From contig JALKFA010000001.1 of NCBI GenBank assembly GCA_024169445.1, positions 1,798,001 to 1,862,000 on the forward strand: a DNA stretch of 64,000 nucleotides, in the 5' to 3' direction. Position numbers and translations under genes: made by a program. This DNA comes from Buttiauxella agrestis ATCC 33320. Lineage in GTDB: Bacteria > Pseudomonadota > Gammaproteobacteria > Enterobacterales > Enterobacteriaceae. Below, one piece after another: positions 22,334 to 34,478 of this stretch (positions are counted from its first letter, which is position 1; each line of letters opens with the position of its first letter). A model generated the notes under the pieces. It was not told where the DNA came from. It did no database searches and saw only the letters and a program-made list of their open reading frames with translations.

Positions 22334-23807
22334 TTTGCGCGACCTTCTCGCTCCGTGGGTGCCAGCGCTACCTGCGAGAGCTCTGCGAGAAATGACACTC
22401 GATAGTCGCGTGGCGGCGTCGGGCGACCTTTTTGTGGCTGTAGTCGGCCATCAGGCGGACGGGCGTCGATATATCCCGCAGGCAATAGCGCAAGGCGTAG
22501 CCGCTGTCGTGGCTGAAGCTGAAGGCGAAGCAACGGATGGCGAAGTCCGTGAAATGCACGGTGTGCCGGTTATTTATCTGAGCCAGCTGCATCAACGCCT
22601 TTCTGCCCTGGCAGGGCGTTTTTACCACCAACCCTCGAGTGCATTACGCCTGGTTGGCGTGACGGGTACTAACGGTAAAACCACTACAGCTCAGTTGCTT
22701 GCGCAGTGGAGCCAGTTATTAGGCGAAACCAGTGCCGTTATGGGGACTGTCGGTAACGGCCTGCTTGGTAACGTAAAACCAACCGAAAACACCACCGGTT
22801 CTGCCGTTGATGTACAGCAAGTGCTTGCTAACCTTGCAGAGCAAGGTGCGAGCTTTGCCGCAATGGAAGTTTCCTCCCACGGTCTGGTTCAGCATCGTGT
22901 TTCCGCTCTGAAATTTGCCGCCAGCGTGTTCACCAACCTAAGCCGTGATCACCTCGATTACCACGGCGATATGGCAGGTTACGAAGCGGCTAAATGGCTG
23001 CTGTTCTCCGAACACGATTATGGCCATGCCATCATCAATGCTGACGATGAGGTTGGGCGCAAATGGCTGGCGCGTTTACCTGACGCCGTTGCCGTGACGA
23101 TGGAAAATAATTTACAGCCTGGCTGTCGTGGTCGTTGGTTGAAAGCCACCAACGTGCATTATCACGATGGTGGCGCGACTATCCAGTTCAGCTCCTCCTG
23201 GGGCGATGGCGAAATTGAAAGCCGCCTGATGGGAGCCTTTAACGTCAGCAACTTGTTGTTAGCGCTGGCGACTCTGTTAGTGCTGGATTACCCAATTGAA
23301 GAATTACTGAAAACAGCTCCGAGTCTGCAACCGGTTTGCGGGCGAATGGAAGTTTTCAGCGCGCCGGGTAAACCGACGGTAGTGGTGGATTATGCCCACA
23401 CGCCGGATGCTCTGGAAAAAGCATTGCAGGCTGCCCGTTTGCATTGCAGTGGCAAGCTATGGTGCGTCTTCGGTTGCGGTGGCGATCGTGATAAAGGCAA
23501 GCGTCCGATTATGGGCGGTATCGCCGAGCAATATGCGGATGTTGTGGTTGTCACCGATGACAACCCACGTACTGAAGAGCCGAACGCAATTGTGGCTGAT
23601 ATTCTGGTTGGCATGCTGGACGCCGGGCGTGCACATGTGGTTTCAGGTCGTGCCGAAGCGGTAACCAACGCGATTATGCAGGCGCAAGAAAATGATGTCG
23701 TTCTGGTAGCAGGCAAAGGCCATGAGGACTATCAGATTGTTGGTGTGCGCCGTCTGGACTATTCCGACCGCGTCACTGCCGCCCGCCTGTTGGGAGTTGT
23801 GGCATGA
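22320..23807 (+). CDS. murE: UDP-MurNAc-L-Ala-D-Glu:meso-DAP ligase
   Basis: Cytoplasmic Mur ligase adding meso-diaminopimelate to the peptide stem. It has 495 residues starting at GTG inside ftsI, as in E. coli. The ATP P-loop is [13 protein letters not shown], and the DAP-recognition motif DNPRTEEP is present, which marks the Gram-negative substrate type. The Lys (carbamylated in the family) is in YEAAKWLL. The murE stop overlaps the murF ATG. Confidence 0.98.
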   Translation: MADRNLRDLLAPWVPALPARALREMTLDSRVAASGDLFVAVVGHQADGRRYIPQAIAQGVAAVVAEAEGEATDGEVREMHGVPVIYLSQLHQRLSALAGRFYHQPSSALRLVGVTGTNGKTTTAQLLAQWSQLLGETSAVMGTVGNGLLGNVKPTENTTGSAVDVQQVLANLAEQGASFAAMEVSSHGLVQHRVSALKFAASVFTNLSRDHLDYHGDMAGYEAAKWLLFSEHDYGHAIINADDEVGRKWLARLPDAVAVTMENNLQPGCRGRWLKATNVHYHDGGATIQFSSSWGDGEIESRLMGAFNVSNLLLALATLLVLDYPIEELLKTAPSLQPVCGRMEVFSAPGKPTVVVDYAHTPDALEKALQAARLHCSGKLWCVFGCGGDRDKGKRPIMGGIAEQYADVVVVTDDNPRTEEPNAIVADILVGMLDAGRAHVVSGRAEAVTNAIMQAQENDVVLVAGKGHEDYQIVGVRRLDYSDRVTAARLLGVVA

Positions 23808-25162
23808 TCCGCGTTTCATTAGGCCAGCTCGCCACTATCCTGCATGGCGAATTGCACGGCGCTGATGCGGACATCATTGATGTCACCACCGACACGCGCA
23901 AATTAACGCCTGGGTGCCTATTTGTCGCATTAAAAGGCGAACGCTTCGATGCACACGATTTTGCGCAAGATGCGGTAAACGGCGGGGCAGGTGCATTACT
24001 GGTTTCTCGCAAGCTGGATGTTAAGGTTCCGCAACTTGTGGTTGCAGATACACATCAAGCATTCGGCGAACTGGCGGCCTGGGTCCGTCAACAGGTTCCA
24101 ACGCGGATTGTGGCGCTGACTGGTTCTTCCGGAAAAACCTCTGTAAAAGAGATGACCGCAGCGATTTTGCGCGAATGCGGTAACACCTTGTATACCGCTG
24201 GCAATCTGAATAACGACATTGGTGTGCCAATGACGTTGTTACGCCTGACGCCAGAATATGAATATGCTGTCATTGAGCTGGGTGCAAACCATCAAGGTGA
24301 AATCGCCTGGACGGTTAATCTGACGCGCCCGGAAGCCGCACTGGTGAACAACCTTGCCGCGGCACACCTTGAAGGCTTTGGCTCACTTGCCGGTGTTGCG
24401 AAAGCGAAAGGTGAGATCTTCGCCGGCCTGCCGGAGAATGGTATTGCGATTCTCAATGCCGACAATAATGACTGGCTGAACTGGCAAGAAATTATTGGTG
24501 CGCGCAAAACCTGGCGTTTCTCTCCGAATGCAACCGGAAGTGATTTTACCGCGACCAATGTCCACATCACCGTACATGGCACTGAGTTCACCATCAAAAC
24601 GCCAATCGGCGATGTTGATGTGACCTTGCCGCTTCCTGGCCGTCACAACATTGCTAATGCATTGGCTGCAACGTCGCTGGCGTTGGCGGTGGGGGCGTCA
24701 CTGGAAGCTGTGAAAGCAGGTCTTGCCGACTTAAAAGCTGTTCCTGGGCGTTTGTTCCCGATTCAACTTTCCGAAAACCAACTTCTGCTCGACGACAGTT
24801 ACAACGCGAATGTGGGCTCAATGACCGCCGCCGCGCAGGTGCTGTCTGAAATGCCGGGTTTCCGCGTGATGGTTGTTGGCGATATGGCTGAACTGGGCGA
24901 CGAGTCTGTTGAATGCCATCGTCAGGTGGGTGAAGCGGCGAAAGCCGTGGGTATTGATTGTGTATTGAGTGTTGGCAAACTGAGCGAAATTATCAGCCAA
25001 GCCTCTGAAGTTGGCGAACATTTTACCGATAAGCCTTCTTTAATCGTGCGTCTGAAGGCGCTTATCGAAGAGCATTCAATGATGACCATTTTAGTGAAGG
25101 GTTCACGTAGTGCTGCCATGGAACAGGTAGTACTCGCATTACAGGAGAATGGAACATGTTAG
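23804..25162 (+). CDS. murF: UDP-MurNAc-tripeptide:D-Ala-D-Ala ligase
   Basis: Last cytoplasmic Mur ligase, making the UDP-MurNAc-pentapeptide. It has 452 residues. The P-loop is [13 protein letters not shown], followed by [13 protein letters not shown] and the [11 protein letters not shown]-type region ([12 protein letters not shown]). The central and C-terminal Mur domains are complete, with [13 protein letters not shown]. It overlaps murE by 4 bases and mraY by 7. Confidence 0.98.
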   Translation: MIRVSLGQLATILHGELHGADADIIDVTTDTRKLTPGCLFVALKGERFDAHDFAQDAVNGGAGALLVSRKLDVKVPQLVVADTHQAFGELAAWVRQQVPTRIVALTGSSGKTSVKEMTAAILRECGNTLYTAGNLNNDIGVPMTLLRLTPEYEYAVIELGANHQGEIAWTVNLTRPEAALVNNLAAAHLEGFGSLAGVAKAKGEIFAGLPENGIAILNADNNDWLNWQEIIGARKTWRFSPNATGSDFTATNVHITVHGTEFTIKTPIGDVDVTLPLPGRHNIANALAATSLALAVGASLEAVKAGLADLKAVPGRLFPIQLSENQLLLDDSYNANVGSMTAAAQVLSEMPGFRVMVVGDMAELGDESVECHRQVGEAAKAVGIDCVLSVGKLSEIISQASEVGEHFTDKPSLIVRLKALIEEHSMMTILVKGSRSAAMEQVVLALQENGTC

Positions 25163-26238
25163 TTTGGCTGGCCGAACACTTGGTCAAATATTATTCAGGC
25201 TTTAACGTCTTTTCCTATCTGACGTTTCGCGCCATTGTCAGCCTGCTGACTGCTCTGTTCATCTCGTTATGGATGGGGCCGCGTATGATTGCTCGTTTGC
25301 AGCAACTCTCTTTCGGCCAGGTCGTGCGTAATGACGGCCCGGAGTCCCATTTTAGCAAGCGCGGTACACCAACGATGGGCGGGATTATGATCCTGACCTC
25401 TATCGTTATCTCTGTGTTGATGTGGGCGTATCCTTCCAATCCATACGTCTGGTGCGTGTTGTTCGTACTGGTGGGTTACGGGGCGATTGGCTTTGTCGAT
25501 GACTACCGCAAAGTGGTACGCAAAGACACCAAAGGTTTGATTGCTCGTTGGAAATATTTCTGGATGTCGGTTATCGCGTTGGCTGTTGCCTTCACGATGT
25601 ACATCGCAGGGAAGGGAACGCCAGCCACCGAGCTGGTTGTGCCGTTCTTTAAAGACGTGATGCCGCAACTTGGCCTGTTTTACGTACTGCTGGCGTACTT
25701 TGTGATCGTCGGTACTGGCAATGCCGTAAACCTGACCGATGGTCTCGATGGCCTGGCGATTATGCCAACCGTGCTGGTGGCGGCAGGATTTGCGCTGGTG
25801 GCGTGGGCGACGGGTAACATTAAGTTTGCTGAGTATCTGCATATCCCTTATCTGCGCCATTCCGGTGAACTGGTTATCGTCTGTACGGCGATTGTCGGTG
25901 CCGGGTTAGGTTTCCTGTGGTTCAACACCTATCCAGCGCAAGTCTTTATGGGCGATGTCGGCTCTTTGGCTTTGGGCGGTGCACTCGGCACTATCGCGGT
26001 ACTACTGCGCCAGGAATTCCTGTTAGTGATTATGGGTGGCGTGTTCGTGGTTGAAACGCTGTCGGTTATTTTGCAGGTTGGTTCCTTCAAATTGCGCGGG
26101 CAGCGTATTTTCCGCATGGCCCCGATTCATCACCATTATGAATTGAAAGGCTGGCCTGAGCCGCGAGTCATTGTGCGCTTCTGGATTATTTCGCTGATGC
26201 TGGTTCTGATCGGCCTCGCTACCCTGAAGGTGCGCTAA
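25156..26238 (+). CDS. mraY: Phospho-MurNAc-pentapeptide translocase
   Basis: Integral membrane enzyme transferring phospho-MurNAc-pentapeptide to undecaprenyl phosphate (lipid I). It has 360 residues and about 10 membrane segments. Catalytic Asp motifs are FVDDYRKV and [10 protein letters not shown], with [12 protein letters not shown] and the cytoplasmic [15 protein letters not shown] loop. All are intact. Confidence 0.98.
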   Translation: MLVWLAEHLVKYYSGFNVFSYLTFRAIVSLLTALFISLWMGPRMIARLQQLSFGQVVRNDGPESHFSKRGTPTMGGIMILTSIVISVLMWAYPSNPYVWCVLFVLVGYGAIGFVDDYRKVVRKDTKGLIARWKYFWMSVIALAVAFTMYIAGKGTPATELVVPFFKDVMPQLGLFYVLLAYFVIVGTGNAVNLTDGLDGLAIMPTVLVAAGFALVAWATGNIKFAEYLHIPYLRHSGELVIVCTAIVGAGLGFLWFNTYPAQVFMGDVGSLALGGALGTIAVLLRQEFLLVIMGGVFVVETLSVILQVGSFKLRGQRIFRMAPIHHHYELKGWPEPRVIVRFWIISLMLVLIGLATLKVR

Positions 26239-26240
26239 CC

Positions 26241-27557
26241 ATGACTGATTACCAGGGTAAAAAAGTCGTTATTATCGGATTGGGCCTCACCGGCCTGTCC
26301 TGTGTGGATTTCTTCCTTGCGCGCGGCGTCACGCCTCGCGTAATGGATACCCGCATCTCACCACCGGGGCTGGAAAGATTGCCAGACACGGTGGAACGAC
26401 ATACTGGCTCACTCAACGAAGACTGGTTGTTAGCGGCTGACTTGATTATTGCCAGCCCTGGTATCGCTGTCGCTCATCCTGCGTTGAGCCGTGCCGCAGA
26501 CGCCGGTGTTGAAATCATTGGTGATATCGAACTGTTTTGCCGTGAAGCACAAGCGCCTATTGTGGCGATTACCGGTTCTAACGGTAAAAGCACGGTCACC
26601 ACGTTAGTCGGTGAAATGGCGAAAGCCGCTGGCGTCAATGTTGGCGTGGGTGGAAACATCGGGTTGCCAGCATTGATGCTACTCGATCAGAACTGTGAGC
26701 TTTATGTACTTGAGTTATCCAGCTTCCAGTTGGAAACCACGTTTAGCCTGAAAGCCGCAGCGGCGACCATTCTCAACGTCACTGAAGATCATATGGATCG
26801 CTATCCGTTGGGTTTGCAGCAGTACCGTGCGGCTAAGTTACGAGTTTATGAAAACGCGGCGCTTTGTGTCGTCAATGCTGATGACGCGCTGACGATGCCA
26901 GTGCGTGGTGCAGACGAGCGCTGTGTGAGCTTTGGTGTGGATGTCGGTGACTATCATCTTAATTACCAGCAGGGCGACACCTGGCTACGAGTGAAGGGCG
27001 AGAAAGTCCTGAACACCAAAGAGATGAAAGTGGTGGGGCGTCATAACTACACCAACGCGCTTGCTGCACTGGCACTGGCTGATGCGGTGAAACTCCCACG
27101 CTCCAGCAGCCTGAAAGCCCTCACCACGTTTACGGGTCTGGCTCACCGCTTCCAGCTTTCCTGGGAACGTAACGGTGTGCGCTGGATTAACGATTCTAAA
27201 GCGACCAATGTCGGCAGTACTGAAGCGGCGTTGAACGGTTTGAAAGTCGACGGGACTTTGCATCTGCTGTTAGGCGGTGACGGTAAATCTGCGGATTTCT
27301 CCTCGCTTAGCCAATATCTGCAAGGTTCAGCAATTCGCCTTTATTGTTTTGGTCGTGATGGTGCTGAACTTGCGGCACTGCGCCCGGATGTTGCCGAGCA
27401 AACTGAAACCATGGAACAGGCGATGAAATTGATCGCAACCCGCGTACAACCGGGTGACATGGTTCTGCTTTCACCGGCTTGCGCCAGCCTCGATCAGTTC
27501 AAAAACTTCGAGCAACGTGGCGACCAATTCACTCTGCTTGCGAAGGAGCTTGGCTGA
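26241..27557 (+). CDS. murD: UDP-MurNAc-L-Ala:D-Glu ligase
   Basis: Mur ligase adding D-glutamate, 438 residues as in E. coli. The N-terminal UDP-binding region has [13 protein letters not shown], and the P-loop is [30 protein letters not shown] and the C-terminal [19 protein letters not shown] signature are present. The stop overlaps the ftsW ATG by one base (TGATG). Confidence 0.98.
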   Translation: MTDYQGKKVVIIGLGLTGLSCVDFFLARGVTPRVMDTRISPPGLERLPDTVERHTGSLNEDWLLAADLIIASPGIAVAHPALSRAADAGVEIIGDIELFCREAQAPIVAITGSNGKSTVTTLVGEMAKAAGVNVGVGGNIGLPALMLLDQNCELYVLELSSFQLETTFSLKAAAATILNVTEDHMDRYPLGLQQYRAAKLRVYENAALCVVNADDALTMPVRGADERCVSFGVDVGDYHLNYQQGDTWLRVKGEKVLNTKEMKVVGRHNYTNALAALALADAVKLPRSSSLKALTTFTGLAHRFQLSWERNGVRWINDSKATNVGSTEAALNGLKVDGTLHLLLGGDGKSADFSSLSQYLQGSAIRLYCFGRDGAELAALRPDVAEQTETMEQAMKLIATRVQPGDMVLLSPACASLDQFKNFEQRGDQFTLLAKELG

Positions 27558-28801
27558 TGCGCTTATCTCTCCCTCGCCTGCGAATGCCACGACTGCCAGG
27601 ATTTGCCATCCTGAGTTGGCTGGCGTCGGCGGTAAAAGGCTGGGTGATGGGCTCCCGCGAAGCTGATTCAAATAACATGGTGCTGTACGACCGTACTTTG
27701 CTCTGGCTGACTTTCGGGTTGGCTGCAGTAGGCTTTGTTATGGTCACATCGGCATCGATGCCGGTGGGGCAGCGTCTGGCAAATGATCCGTTCCTGTTTG
27801 CCAAACGTGATGGCTTGTACATCGCACTGGCTTTTGCACTGTCGCTGGTAACACTGCGTTTACCGATGGAATTCTGGCAGCGTCACAGTACCGCGCTGCT
27901 GCTATTATCCATCGCAATGCTGTTGATCGTACTGGTCGTCGGTAGCTCGGTTAACGGGGCATCACGCTGGATTGCGTTCGGTCCACTGCGTATTCAGCCT
28001 GCTGAGTTTACCAAGCTGTCGTTGTTCTGCTATCTGGCCAACTACCTGGTTCGTAAGGTTGATGAAGTACGTAACAACTTGCGCGGCTTCCTCAAACCGA
28101 TGGGCGTTATTCTGGTGATGGCAGTGTTGTTGCTGGCGCAGCCTGACCTCGGTACTGTGGTTGTGCTGTTTGTGACAACGCTTGCGATGTTGTTCCTCGC
28201 CGGCGCCAAACTCTGGCAGTTCCTCGCGATTATCGGCATGGGTATTTCTGCCGTGGTGCTACTGATCCTCGCAGAACCTTATCGTATTCGCCGCGTAACG
28301 TCCTTCTGGAATCCGTGGGAAGACCCGTTTGGTAGTGGCTACCAGCTAACACAATCTCTGATGGCGTTTGGCCGCGGTGAATTGTGGGGGCAGGGCTTAG
28401 GGAATTCGGTACAAAAACTCGAGTATTTACCGGAAGCGCATACCGACTTCATCTTCTCCATTATCGGAGAAGAGCTCGGATATATCGGTGTGGTGCTGGC
28501 ATTAATGATGGTATTCTTCGTGGCTTTTCGTGCGATGTCCATCGGTAAACGTGCGTTAGAAATGGACCAACGTTTTGCAGGGTTTTTAGGCTGCTCAATC
28601 GGGATCTGGTTTAGTTTCCAGGCTCTGGTAAACGTTGGGGCGGCAGCGGGCATGTTGCCAACCAAAGGCCTGACATTACCCCTGATCAGTTACGGTGGTT
28701 CAAGCCTGATAATTATGTCTACAGCAATCATGATGTTGCTGCGTATTGATTATGAAACCCGTCTGGCAAAAGCACAGGCGTTCACGAAGGGTGTGCGATG
28801 A
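27557..28801 (+). CDS. ftsW: Septal peptidoglycan polymerase FtsW
   Basis: SEDS-family glycosyltransferase that polymerises septal glycan from lipid II with FtsI. It has 414 residues and 10 membrane segments from about 45 onward. SEDS signatures [29 protein letters not shown] and [18 protein letters not shown] are present, along with the conserved end segment [10 protein letters not shown]. The start [11 protein letters not shown] is set by homology; the frame extends upstream into murD. It overlaps murG by 4 bases. Confidence 0.97.
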   Translation: MRLSLPRLRMPRLPGFAILSWLASAVKGWVMGSREADSNNMVLYDRTLLWLTFGLAAVGFVMVTSASMPVGQRLANDPFLFAKRDGLYIALAFALSLVTLRLPMEFWQRHSTALLLLSIAMLLIVLVVGSSVNGASRWIAFGPLRIQPAEFTKLSLFCYLANYLVRKVDEVRNNLRGFLKPMGVILVMAVLLLAQPDLGTVVVLFVTTLAMLFLAGAKLWQFLAIIGMGISAVVLLILAEPYRIRRVTSFWNPWEDPFGSGYQLTQSLMAFGRGELWGQGLGNSVQKLEYLPEAHTDFIFSIIGEELGYIGVVLALMMVFFVAFRAMSIGKRALEMDQRFAGFLGCSIGIWFSFQALVNVGAAAGMLPTKGLTLPLISYGGSSLIIMSTAIMMLLRIDYETRLAKAQAFTKGVR

Positions 28802-29865
28802 GTAATCAAACCCGGCGGTTAATGGTGATGGCAGGCGGGACTGGCGGGCATGTGTTCCCGGGGCTTGCTGTGGCGCATCACTTAATGGACCAGGGCTGGC
28901 AAGTCCGCTGGCTGGGAACCGCCGATCGTATGGAAGCTGACTTAGTTCCTAAACATGGGATTGAGATCGATTTTATTCGTATTTCAGGTTTGCGCGGTAA
29001 AGGCCTGAAAGCCATGTTGTTGGCGCCCGCGCGTATTTTCAACGCCTGGCGTCAGGCGCGAGCCATCATGAAAGCGTATCGCCCGGATGTGGTTCTGGGG
29101 ATGGGCGGTTATGTATCTGGCCCTGGTGGTCTGGCAGCCTGGTCGCTCGGTATTCCCGTGGTGTTACATGAGCAAAATGGTATTGCTGGTTTAACCAACA
29201 AATGGCTGTCAAAAATCGCCAAAAAAGTGATGCAGGCATTTCCGGGGGCTTTCCCGAATGCTGATGTGGTGGGCAATCCGGTGCGCACTGATGTGCTGGC
29301 GCTACCATTACCGCAAGAACGTTTTTCCGGACGTGAAGGCCCTGTCCGCGTTTTAGTCGTCGGTGGCTCTCAAGGGGCTCGCGTGCTGAACCAGACGATG
29401 CCGCAAGTTGCAGGCCGTCTGGGTGATTCTGTCACTATCTGGCACCAATGTGGTAAAGGTGGGCTGGACGTTGTTCAGCAGGCCTATGCTGAAGCCGCAC
29501 AGCCTCAGCATAAAGTGACCGAATTTATTGATGATATGGCTGCTGCTTATGCATGGGCCGATGTCGTGGTGTGTCGCTCCGGTGCGTTAACCGTCAGTGA
29601 AATCGCGGCAGCAGGGTTACCTGCACTGTTTGTTCCCTTCCAGCATAAAGATCGGCAGCAATACTGGAATGCGCTGCCGCTGGAAAAAGCTGGAGCGGCA
29701 AAAATACTGGAGCAACCGCAGTTTACCGTGGATGCCGTTACCCAAACTCTCGCCGGGTGGGACAGAACGACGTTACTGGCAATGGCCGAACGTGCGCGTG
29801 CTGCATCCATTCCTGATGCCACAGAACGGGTAGCAAATGAAGTGAGCGCCGCAGCACTGGCGTAA
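28798..29865 (+). CDS. murG: GlcNAc transferase MurG (lipid II synthesis)
   Basis: Peripheral membrane GT-B glycosyltransferase joining GlcNAc to lipid I. It has 355 residues. The first G-loop is [16 protein letters not shown] and the second [11 protein letters not shown]; the donor site has [11 protein letters not shown] and the C-terminal [19 protein letters not shown]. Overlaps ftsW; a 67-base gap separates it from murC. Confidence 0.98.
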   Translation: MSNQTRRLMVMAGGTGGHVFPGLAVAHHLMDQGWQVRWLGTADRMEADLVPKHGIEIDFIRISGLRGKGLKAMLLAPARIFNAWRQARAIMKAYRPDVVLGMGGYVSGPGGLAAWSLGIPVVLHEQNGIAGLTNKWLSKIAKKVMQAFPGAFPNADVVGNPVRTDVLALPLPQERFSGREGPVRVLVVGGSQGARVLNQTMPQVAGRLGDSVTIWHQCGKGGLDVVQQAYAEAAQPQHKVTEFIDDMAAAYAWADVVVCRSGALTVSEIAAAGLPALFVPFQHKDRQQYWNALPLEKAGAAKILEQPQFTVDAVTQTLAGWDRTTLLAMAERARAASIPDATERVANEVSAAALA

Positions 29866-29932
29866 TCATTGTGGGTGGCTCTTTTGCCCATGAATATTTG
29901 AAGTAATGGCGTTTGACGCTGCAGGTTAGAGA

Positions 29933-31408
29933 ATGAATACACAACAACTGGCGAAACTGCGTTCTATCGTGCCCGAGATGCGTCGCGTCCGGCACATTCA
30001 CTTTGTTGGCATCGGCGGCGCCGGTATGGGCGGTATTGCCGAAGTTTTAGCTAACGAAGGTTACCAGATCAGCGGGTCTGATTTGGCTCCGAACCCGGTC
30101 ACTCAGCAGTTGTCGGCGCTGGGCGCCACGATTTATTTCAACCATCGTCCAGAGAACGTACTGGATGCGAGTGTTGTGGTGGTTTCTACCGCCATCTCGA
30201 TGGATAACCCAGAAATTGTTGCGGCGCATGAAGCGCGTATTCCCGTTATCCGTCGCGCTGAAATGTTGGCAGAACTGATGCGCTTCCGTCATGGCATCGC
30301 CATTGCAGGCACACACGGGAAAACCACCACTACAGCGATGGTTTCCAGTATTTATGCAGAAGCTGGCCTCGACCCGACTTTTGTCAATGGTGGTCTGGTG
30401 AAAGCTGCAGGAACCCACGCGCGTCTGGGTCATAGCCGTTACCTGATTGCTGAAGCCGATGAGAGTGATGCGTCATTCCTCCATCTGCAACCGATGGTTT
30501 CTGTGGTGACAAATATAGAAGCTGACCATATGGATACCTACCAGGGCGACTTCGAGAATTTAAAGCAGACGTTTATTAACTTCCTGCACAACCTGCCGTT
30601 TTATGGCCTGGCTGTGATGTGTGTAGACGATCCGGTTATTCGCGAGCTGTTGCCACGAGTGGGCCGCAAGATCACCACTTACGGTTTTAGTGAAGACGCT
30701 GACGTTCGTGTTGAAAATTATCAGCAGAAAGGGCCGCAGGGGCATTTCACCATCGCACGTCAGGGTAAGCCAGCTCTGCATGTGACCTTGAATGCTCCTG
30801 GCCGCCACAACGCATTAAATGCGGCTGCTGCGGTGTCCGTTGCCACTGAAGAAGGCATTGATGATGCTGACATTCTGAGTGCGCTGGAAAGCTTCCAGGG
30901 TACAGGGCGTCGCTTTGATTTCCTGGGTGAGTATCCGCTTGCCGAAGTGAATGGCAAAGAAGGTACCGCGATGTTGGTTGATGACTACGGTCACCATCCG
31001 ACAGAAGTGGATGCCACCATTAAAGCTGCACGTGCGGGATGGCCGGATAAAAATCTGGTGATGATTTTCCAGCCGCATCGCTTCACGCGTACTCGTGATT
31101 TGTACGATGATTTTGCTAACGTATTGTCGCAAGTCGACTCTTTGCTGATGCTGGATGTTTATTCTGCCGGTGAAGCTGCAATTCCAGGCGCTGATAGCCG
31201 TTCGCTATGCCGCACTATTCGTGGCCGTGGAAAAGTCGACCCAATTCTTGTACCTGACGCAAGTCAGATTGCGGACATTTTAGCGCCAGTTTTGTCAGGA
31301 AATGACCTGATCCTGGTGCAAGGTGCAGGAAATGTTGGGAAAGTTGCCAGAAACCTGGCTGAATTCCGCTTGCAGTCCCACACTAAGGAGGGCGACCAAC
31401 ATGGCTGA
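29933..31408 (+). CDS. murC: UDP-MurNAc:L-alanine ligase
   Basis: First amino-acid ligase of the Mur pathway, 491 residues as in E. coli. The UDP-sugar domain has [17 protein letters not shown], the P-loop is [13 protein letters not shown], and the metal/substrate segment is [23 protein letters not shown] and [12 protein letters not shown] lie in the C-terminal domain. It overlaps ddlB by 8 bases. Confidence 0.98.
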   Translation: MNTQQLAKLRSIVPEMRRVRHIHFVGIGGAGMGGIAEVLANEGYQISGSDLAPNPVTQQLSALGATIYFNHRPENVLDASVVVVSTAISMDNPEIVAAHEARIPVIRRAEMLAELMRFRHGIAIAGTHGKTTTTAMVSSIYAEAGLDPTFVNGGLVKAAGTHARLGHSRYLIAEADESDASFLHLQPMVSVVTNIEADHMDTYQGDFENLKQTFINFLHNLPFYGLAVMCVDDPVIRELLPRVGRKITTYGFSEDADVRVENYQQKGPQGHFTIARQGKPALHVTLNAPGRHNALNAAAAVSVATEEGIDDADILSALESFQGTGRRFDFLGEYPLAEVNGKEGTAMLVDDYGHHPTEVDATIKAARAGWPDKNLVMIFQPHRFTRTRDLYDDFANVLSQVDSLLMLDVYSAGEAAIPGADSRSLCRTIRGRGKVDPILVPDASQIADILAPVLSGNDLILVQGAGNVGKVARNLAEFRLQSHTKEGDQHG

Positions 31409-32321
31409 GAAAATCGCTGTCCTGTTCGGCGGAACTTCTGCTGAACGTGAGGTGTCATTGCAATCAGGTGCAGCGGTACTCGCGGGCCTGAGAGAAGCCG
31501 GAATTGACGCTCACGAGGTCGATCCGAAAAATACACCCGTGACTGAACTGAAAGCGCAGGGTTTTGAAAAAGTATTTATTGCTTTACATGGCCGTGGTGG
31601 CGAAGACGGAACCCTGCAAGGGTTACTGGATTTCCTGAAACTGCCATATACCGGCAGTGGCGTGATGGCTTCGGCTATCTCTATGGATAAGCTGCGTACC
31701 AAATTGTTATGGAAAGGTGCCGGTTTACCCGTTGCTCCGTGGGTTGCATTGACTCGCCGTGATGTGGAAGCCGGTATCAGCGCAACAACGGTAGAACGTA
31801 TTGCCAGCCTGGGGCTGCCAGTTATCGTGAAACCAAGCCGTGAAGGTTCAAGCGTGGGGATGTCGAAGGTTGATAGCGTTGCTGCACTGCCAGCAGCACT
31901 TGAACTGGCCTTCGAACACGATGAAGAAGTGTTGATTGAGAAATGGTTAAGTGGCCCTGAGTACACGGTTGCTATCCTGGGTGAAGAAATTTTGCCGTCA
32001 ATTCGCATTCAACCCGCCGGAATTTTCTATGATTATGAGGCGAAGTATCTCTCTGATGAAACACAGTATTTTTGCCCAGGCGGTTTAATCGAACAACGCG
32101 AGCAAGAATTGCAGGCGTTAGTGCTGCAAGCCTGGCAAGCTTTGGGTTGCAGTGGTTGGGGGCGCGTAGATGTCATGCTGGATAGTGACGGGCAGTTTTA
32201 TCTGCTGGAAGTTAACACGTCCCCTGGCATGACCAGCCATAGTCTGGTGCCGATGGCGGCACGTCAGGCAGGCATGACGTTCTCTCAACTGGTGGTGCGT
32301 ATTCTGGAGTTGGCAGACTGA
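31401..32321 (+). CDS. ddlB: D-alanine:D-alanine ligase B
   Basis: ATP-grasp enzyme making D-Ala-D-Ala for MurF. It has 306 residues, equal to E. coli DdlB. Motifs are [45 protein letters not shown] and the metal-binding [13 protein letters not shown]. The start [11 protein letters not shown] has GGAGGG upstream. ftsQ begins one base after its stop. Confidence 0.98.
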   Translation: MAEKIAVLFGGTSAEREVSLQSGAAVLAGLREAGIDAHEVDPKNTPVTELKAQGFEKVFIALHGRGGEDGTLQGLLDFLKLPYTGSGVMASAISMDKLRTKLLWKGAGLPVAPWVALTRRDVEAGISATTVERIASLGLPVIVKPSREGSSVGMSKVDSVAALPAALELAFEHDEEVLIEKWLSGPEYTVAILGEEILPSIRIQPAGIFYDYEAKYLSDETQYFCPGGLIEQREQELQALVLQAWQALGCSGWGRVDVMLDSDGQFYLLEVNTSPGMTSHSLVPMAARQAGMTFSQLVVRILELAD

Positions 32322-32322
32322 T

Positions 32323-33156
32323 ATGTCGCAAGCAGCTCTGAATACACGTAATCGCCAGGAAGAAGAGGAAACCAGCTCTCGCCGGAGTAATGGCGGGCGA
32401 CTGGCCGGGATCATTTTCCTCAGTGCAGTGCTGTTTACGGTATTTATCGGCGGCTGGATTGTCGTCGGCTGGATGGAAGATGCACAACGTCTGCCACTGT
32501 CTAAGTTGGTAGTTACTGGTGAACGGCATTACACCCGTAACGATGATATTCGTCAGTCAATTCTGGCACTTGGGCCACCAGGCACCTTTATGACCCAGGA
32601 TGTGAATATCATCCAGCAGCAAATTGAACGCTTGCCGTGGATTAAACAGGCGAGTGTCAGAAAGCAGTGGCCGGACGAATTGAAGATTCATCTGGTTGAA
32701 TATGTACCCATAGCGCGCTGGAATGATCAGCATATGATTGATGCGCAAGGAATTGCGTTTAGCGTTCCAGCAGAACGCGCGGTAAAGCAGACTTTACCTA
32801 TGTTATCTGGACCCGAAGGCAGTGAAGGTGAAGTCTTGCAAGGCTATCGCGCAATGGGCGATGTGCTGGCAAAGGATAAATTTACTTTGAAAGAAGCGGC
32901 GATGACCGCTCGTCGTTCCTGGCAATTGACGTTGAATAATGGCATCAAGCTCAACTTGGGCCGTGGCGATACGATGAAACGCTTGAGTCGCTTTGTAGAA
33001 CTTTACCCTGTTCTGCAGCAGCAAGAGCAAGCCGACAATAAAAGGATTAGCTACGTCGACTTGCGTTATGACTCAGGCGCGGCAGTGGGTTGGCAGCCAG
33101 CTCCCGTAGAGGAACCTAATCCTAATCAGCAACAGAATCAGGCACAGGCAGAATAA
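32323..33156 (+). CDS. ftsQ: Cell division protein FtsQ
   Basis: Bitopic membrane protein that recruits FtsLB and FtsI. It has 277 residues. A cytoplasmic N-terminus is followed by one membrane segment (about 27-47, [20 protein letters not shown]), a POTRA domain (about 58-128, [20 protein letters not shown]) and the beta domain. The tail is rich in Q/N/P ([15 protein letters not shown]), which is unstructured and variable among enterics. Confidence 0.97.
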   Translation: MSQAALNTRNRQEEEETSSRRSNGGRLAGIIFLSAVLFTVFIGGWIVVGWMEDAQRLPLSKLVVTGERHYTRNDDIRQSILALGPPGTFMTQDVNIIQQQIERLPWIKQASVRKQWPDELKIHLVEYVPIARWNDQHMIDAQGIAFSVPAERAVKQTLPMLSGPEGSEGEVLQGYRAMGDVLAKDKFTLKEAAMTARRSWQLTLNNGIKLNLGRGDTMKRLSRFVELYPVLQQQEQADNKRISYVDLRYDSGAAVGWQPAPVEEPNPNQQQNQAQAE

Positions 33157-33158
33157 CA

Positions 33159-34415
33159 ATGATCAAGGCGACGGACAGAAAACTGGTAGTAGGACTGGAG
33201 ATCGGTACCGCAAAGGTTGCCGCTTTAGTAGGGGAAGTTCTGCCTGACGGTATGGTCAATATTATTGGCGTGGGCAGTTGCCCATCGCGTGGTATGGACA
33301 AAGGTGGCGTAAACGATCTCGAGTCAGTCGTGAAATGCGTTCAGCGCGCGATTGACCAGGCCGAGCTTATGGCTGATTGCCAGATTTCTTCGGTCTACCT
33401 TGCGCTGTCAGGTAAACACATTAGCTGTCAAAACGAGATTGGCATGGTGCCAATTTCGGAAGAAGAAGTGACGCAGGAAGACGTTGAGAACGTTGTTCAC
33501 ACCGCGAAGTCAGTACGCGTACGTGACGAACATCGTGTTTTGCACGTTATCCCGCAAGAATATGCAATTGACTACCAGGAAGGCATCAAAAATCCTGTAG
33601 GTTTATCGGGGGTGCGCATGCAGGCTAAAGTGCACCTCATCACCTGCCATAACGATATGGCTAAAAACATCGTCAAAGCTGTTGAACGATGTGGCTTGAA
33701 AGTGGACCAACTGATCTTTGCAGGTCTTGCGGCGAGCTACGCAGTATTGACCGAAGATGAGCGTGAATTAGGGGTCTGCGTTGTGGATGTCGGTGGTGGT
33801 ACTATGGACATCGCGGTCTACACTGGCGGCGCGTTGCGCCACACCAAGGTTATCCCTTATGCGGGGAACGTGGTGACCAGCGATATCGCTTACGCCTTTG
33901 GTACACCACCGAGTGATGCAGAAGCCATTAAAGTCCGTCATGGTTGCGCGTTGGGTTCAATTGTCGGTAAAGATGAAAACGTTGAAGTGCCAAGTGTCGG
34001 TGGACGTCCACCGCGTAGCCTGCAACGCCAGACGCTCGCTGAAGTCATCGAGCCTCGTTATACCGAACTGTTGAATCTGGTCAACGAAGAGATTTTGCAA
34101 TTACAAGAGCAACTTCGCCAACAAGGTGTGAAGCACCACCTGGCGGCGGGGATTGTACTAACGGGTGGCGCTGCACAAATTGAAGGTCTGGCAGCCTGTG
34201 CGCAACGCGTGTTCCATACGCAAGTTCGTATCGGACAACCGTTAAATATTACCGGCCTGACTGATTACGCCCAGGAGTCTTATTACTCCACAGCGGTCGG
34301 CTTGCTGCACTACGGGAAAGAAACTCATCTCAGTGGTGAAGCGGAAGTGGAAAAACGGACCTCTGTCGGCTCATGGATTAAGCGAATCAACAGCTGGCTG
34401 AGAAAAGAGTTTTAA
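33159..34415 (+). CDS. ftsA: Cell division protein FtsA
   Basis: Actin-like ATPase that tethers FtsZ to the membrane. It has 418 residues (E. coli 420). The phosphate-1 region is VVGLEIGTAKVAALVGE, phosphate-2 CVVDVGGGTMDIAVYTGG, and the adenosine motif GIVLTGGAAQIEGL. The C-terminal amphipathic membrane-targeting helix WIKRINSWLRKEF is intact. It starts 2 bases after ftsQ. Confidence 0.98.
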   Translation: MIKATDRKLVVGLEIGTAKVAALVGEVLPDGMVNIIGVGSCPSRGMDKGGVNDLESVVKCVQRAIDQAELMADCQISSVYLALSGKHISCQNEIGMVPISEEEVTQEDVENVVHTAKSVRVRDEHRVLHVIPQEYAIDYQEGIKNPVGLSGVRMQAKVHLITCHNDMAKNIVKAVERCGLKVDQLIFAGLAASYAVLTEDERELGVCVVDVGGGTMDIAVYTGGALRHTKVIPYAGNVVTSDIAYAFGTPPSDAEAIKVRHGCALGSIVGKDENVEVPSVGGRPPRSLQRQTLAEVIEPRYTELLNLVNEEILQLQEQLRQQGVKHHLAAGIVLTGGAAQIEGLAACAQRVFHTQVRIGQPLNITGLTDYAQESYYSTAVGLLHYGKETHLSGEAEVEKRTSVGSWIKRINSWLRKEF

Positions 34416-34478
34416 TTTTTATAAGAGACCAGACAAAATTAGTGGTCTCAGGCGACAGGCACAAAACGGAGAGAAACT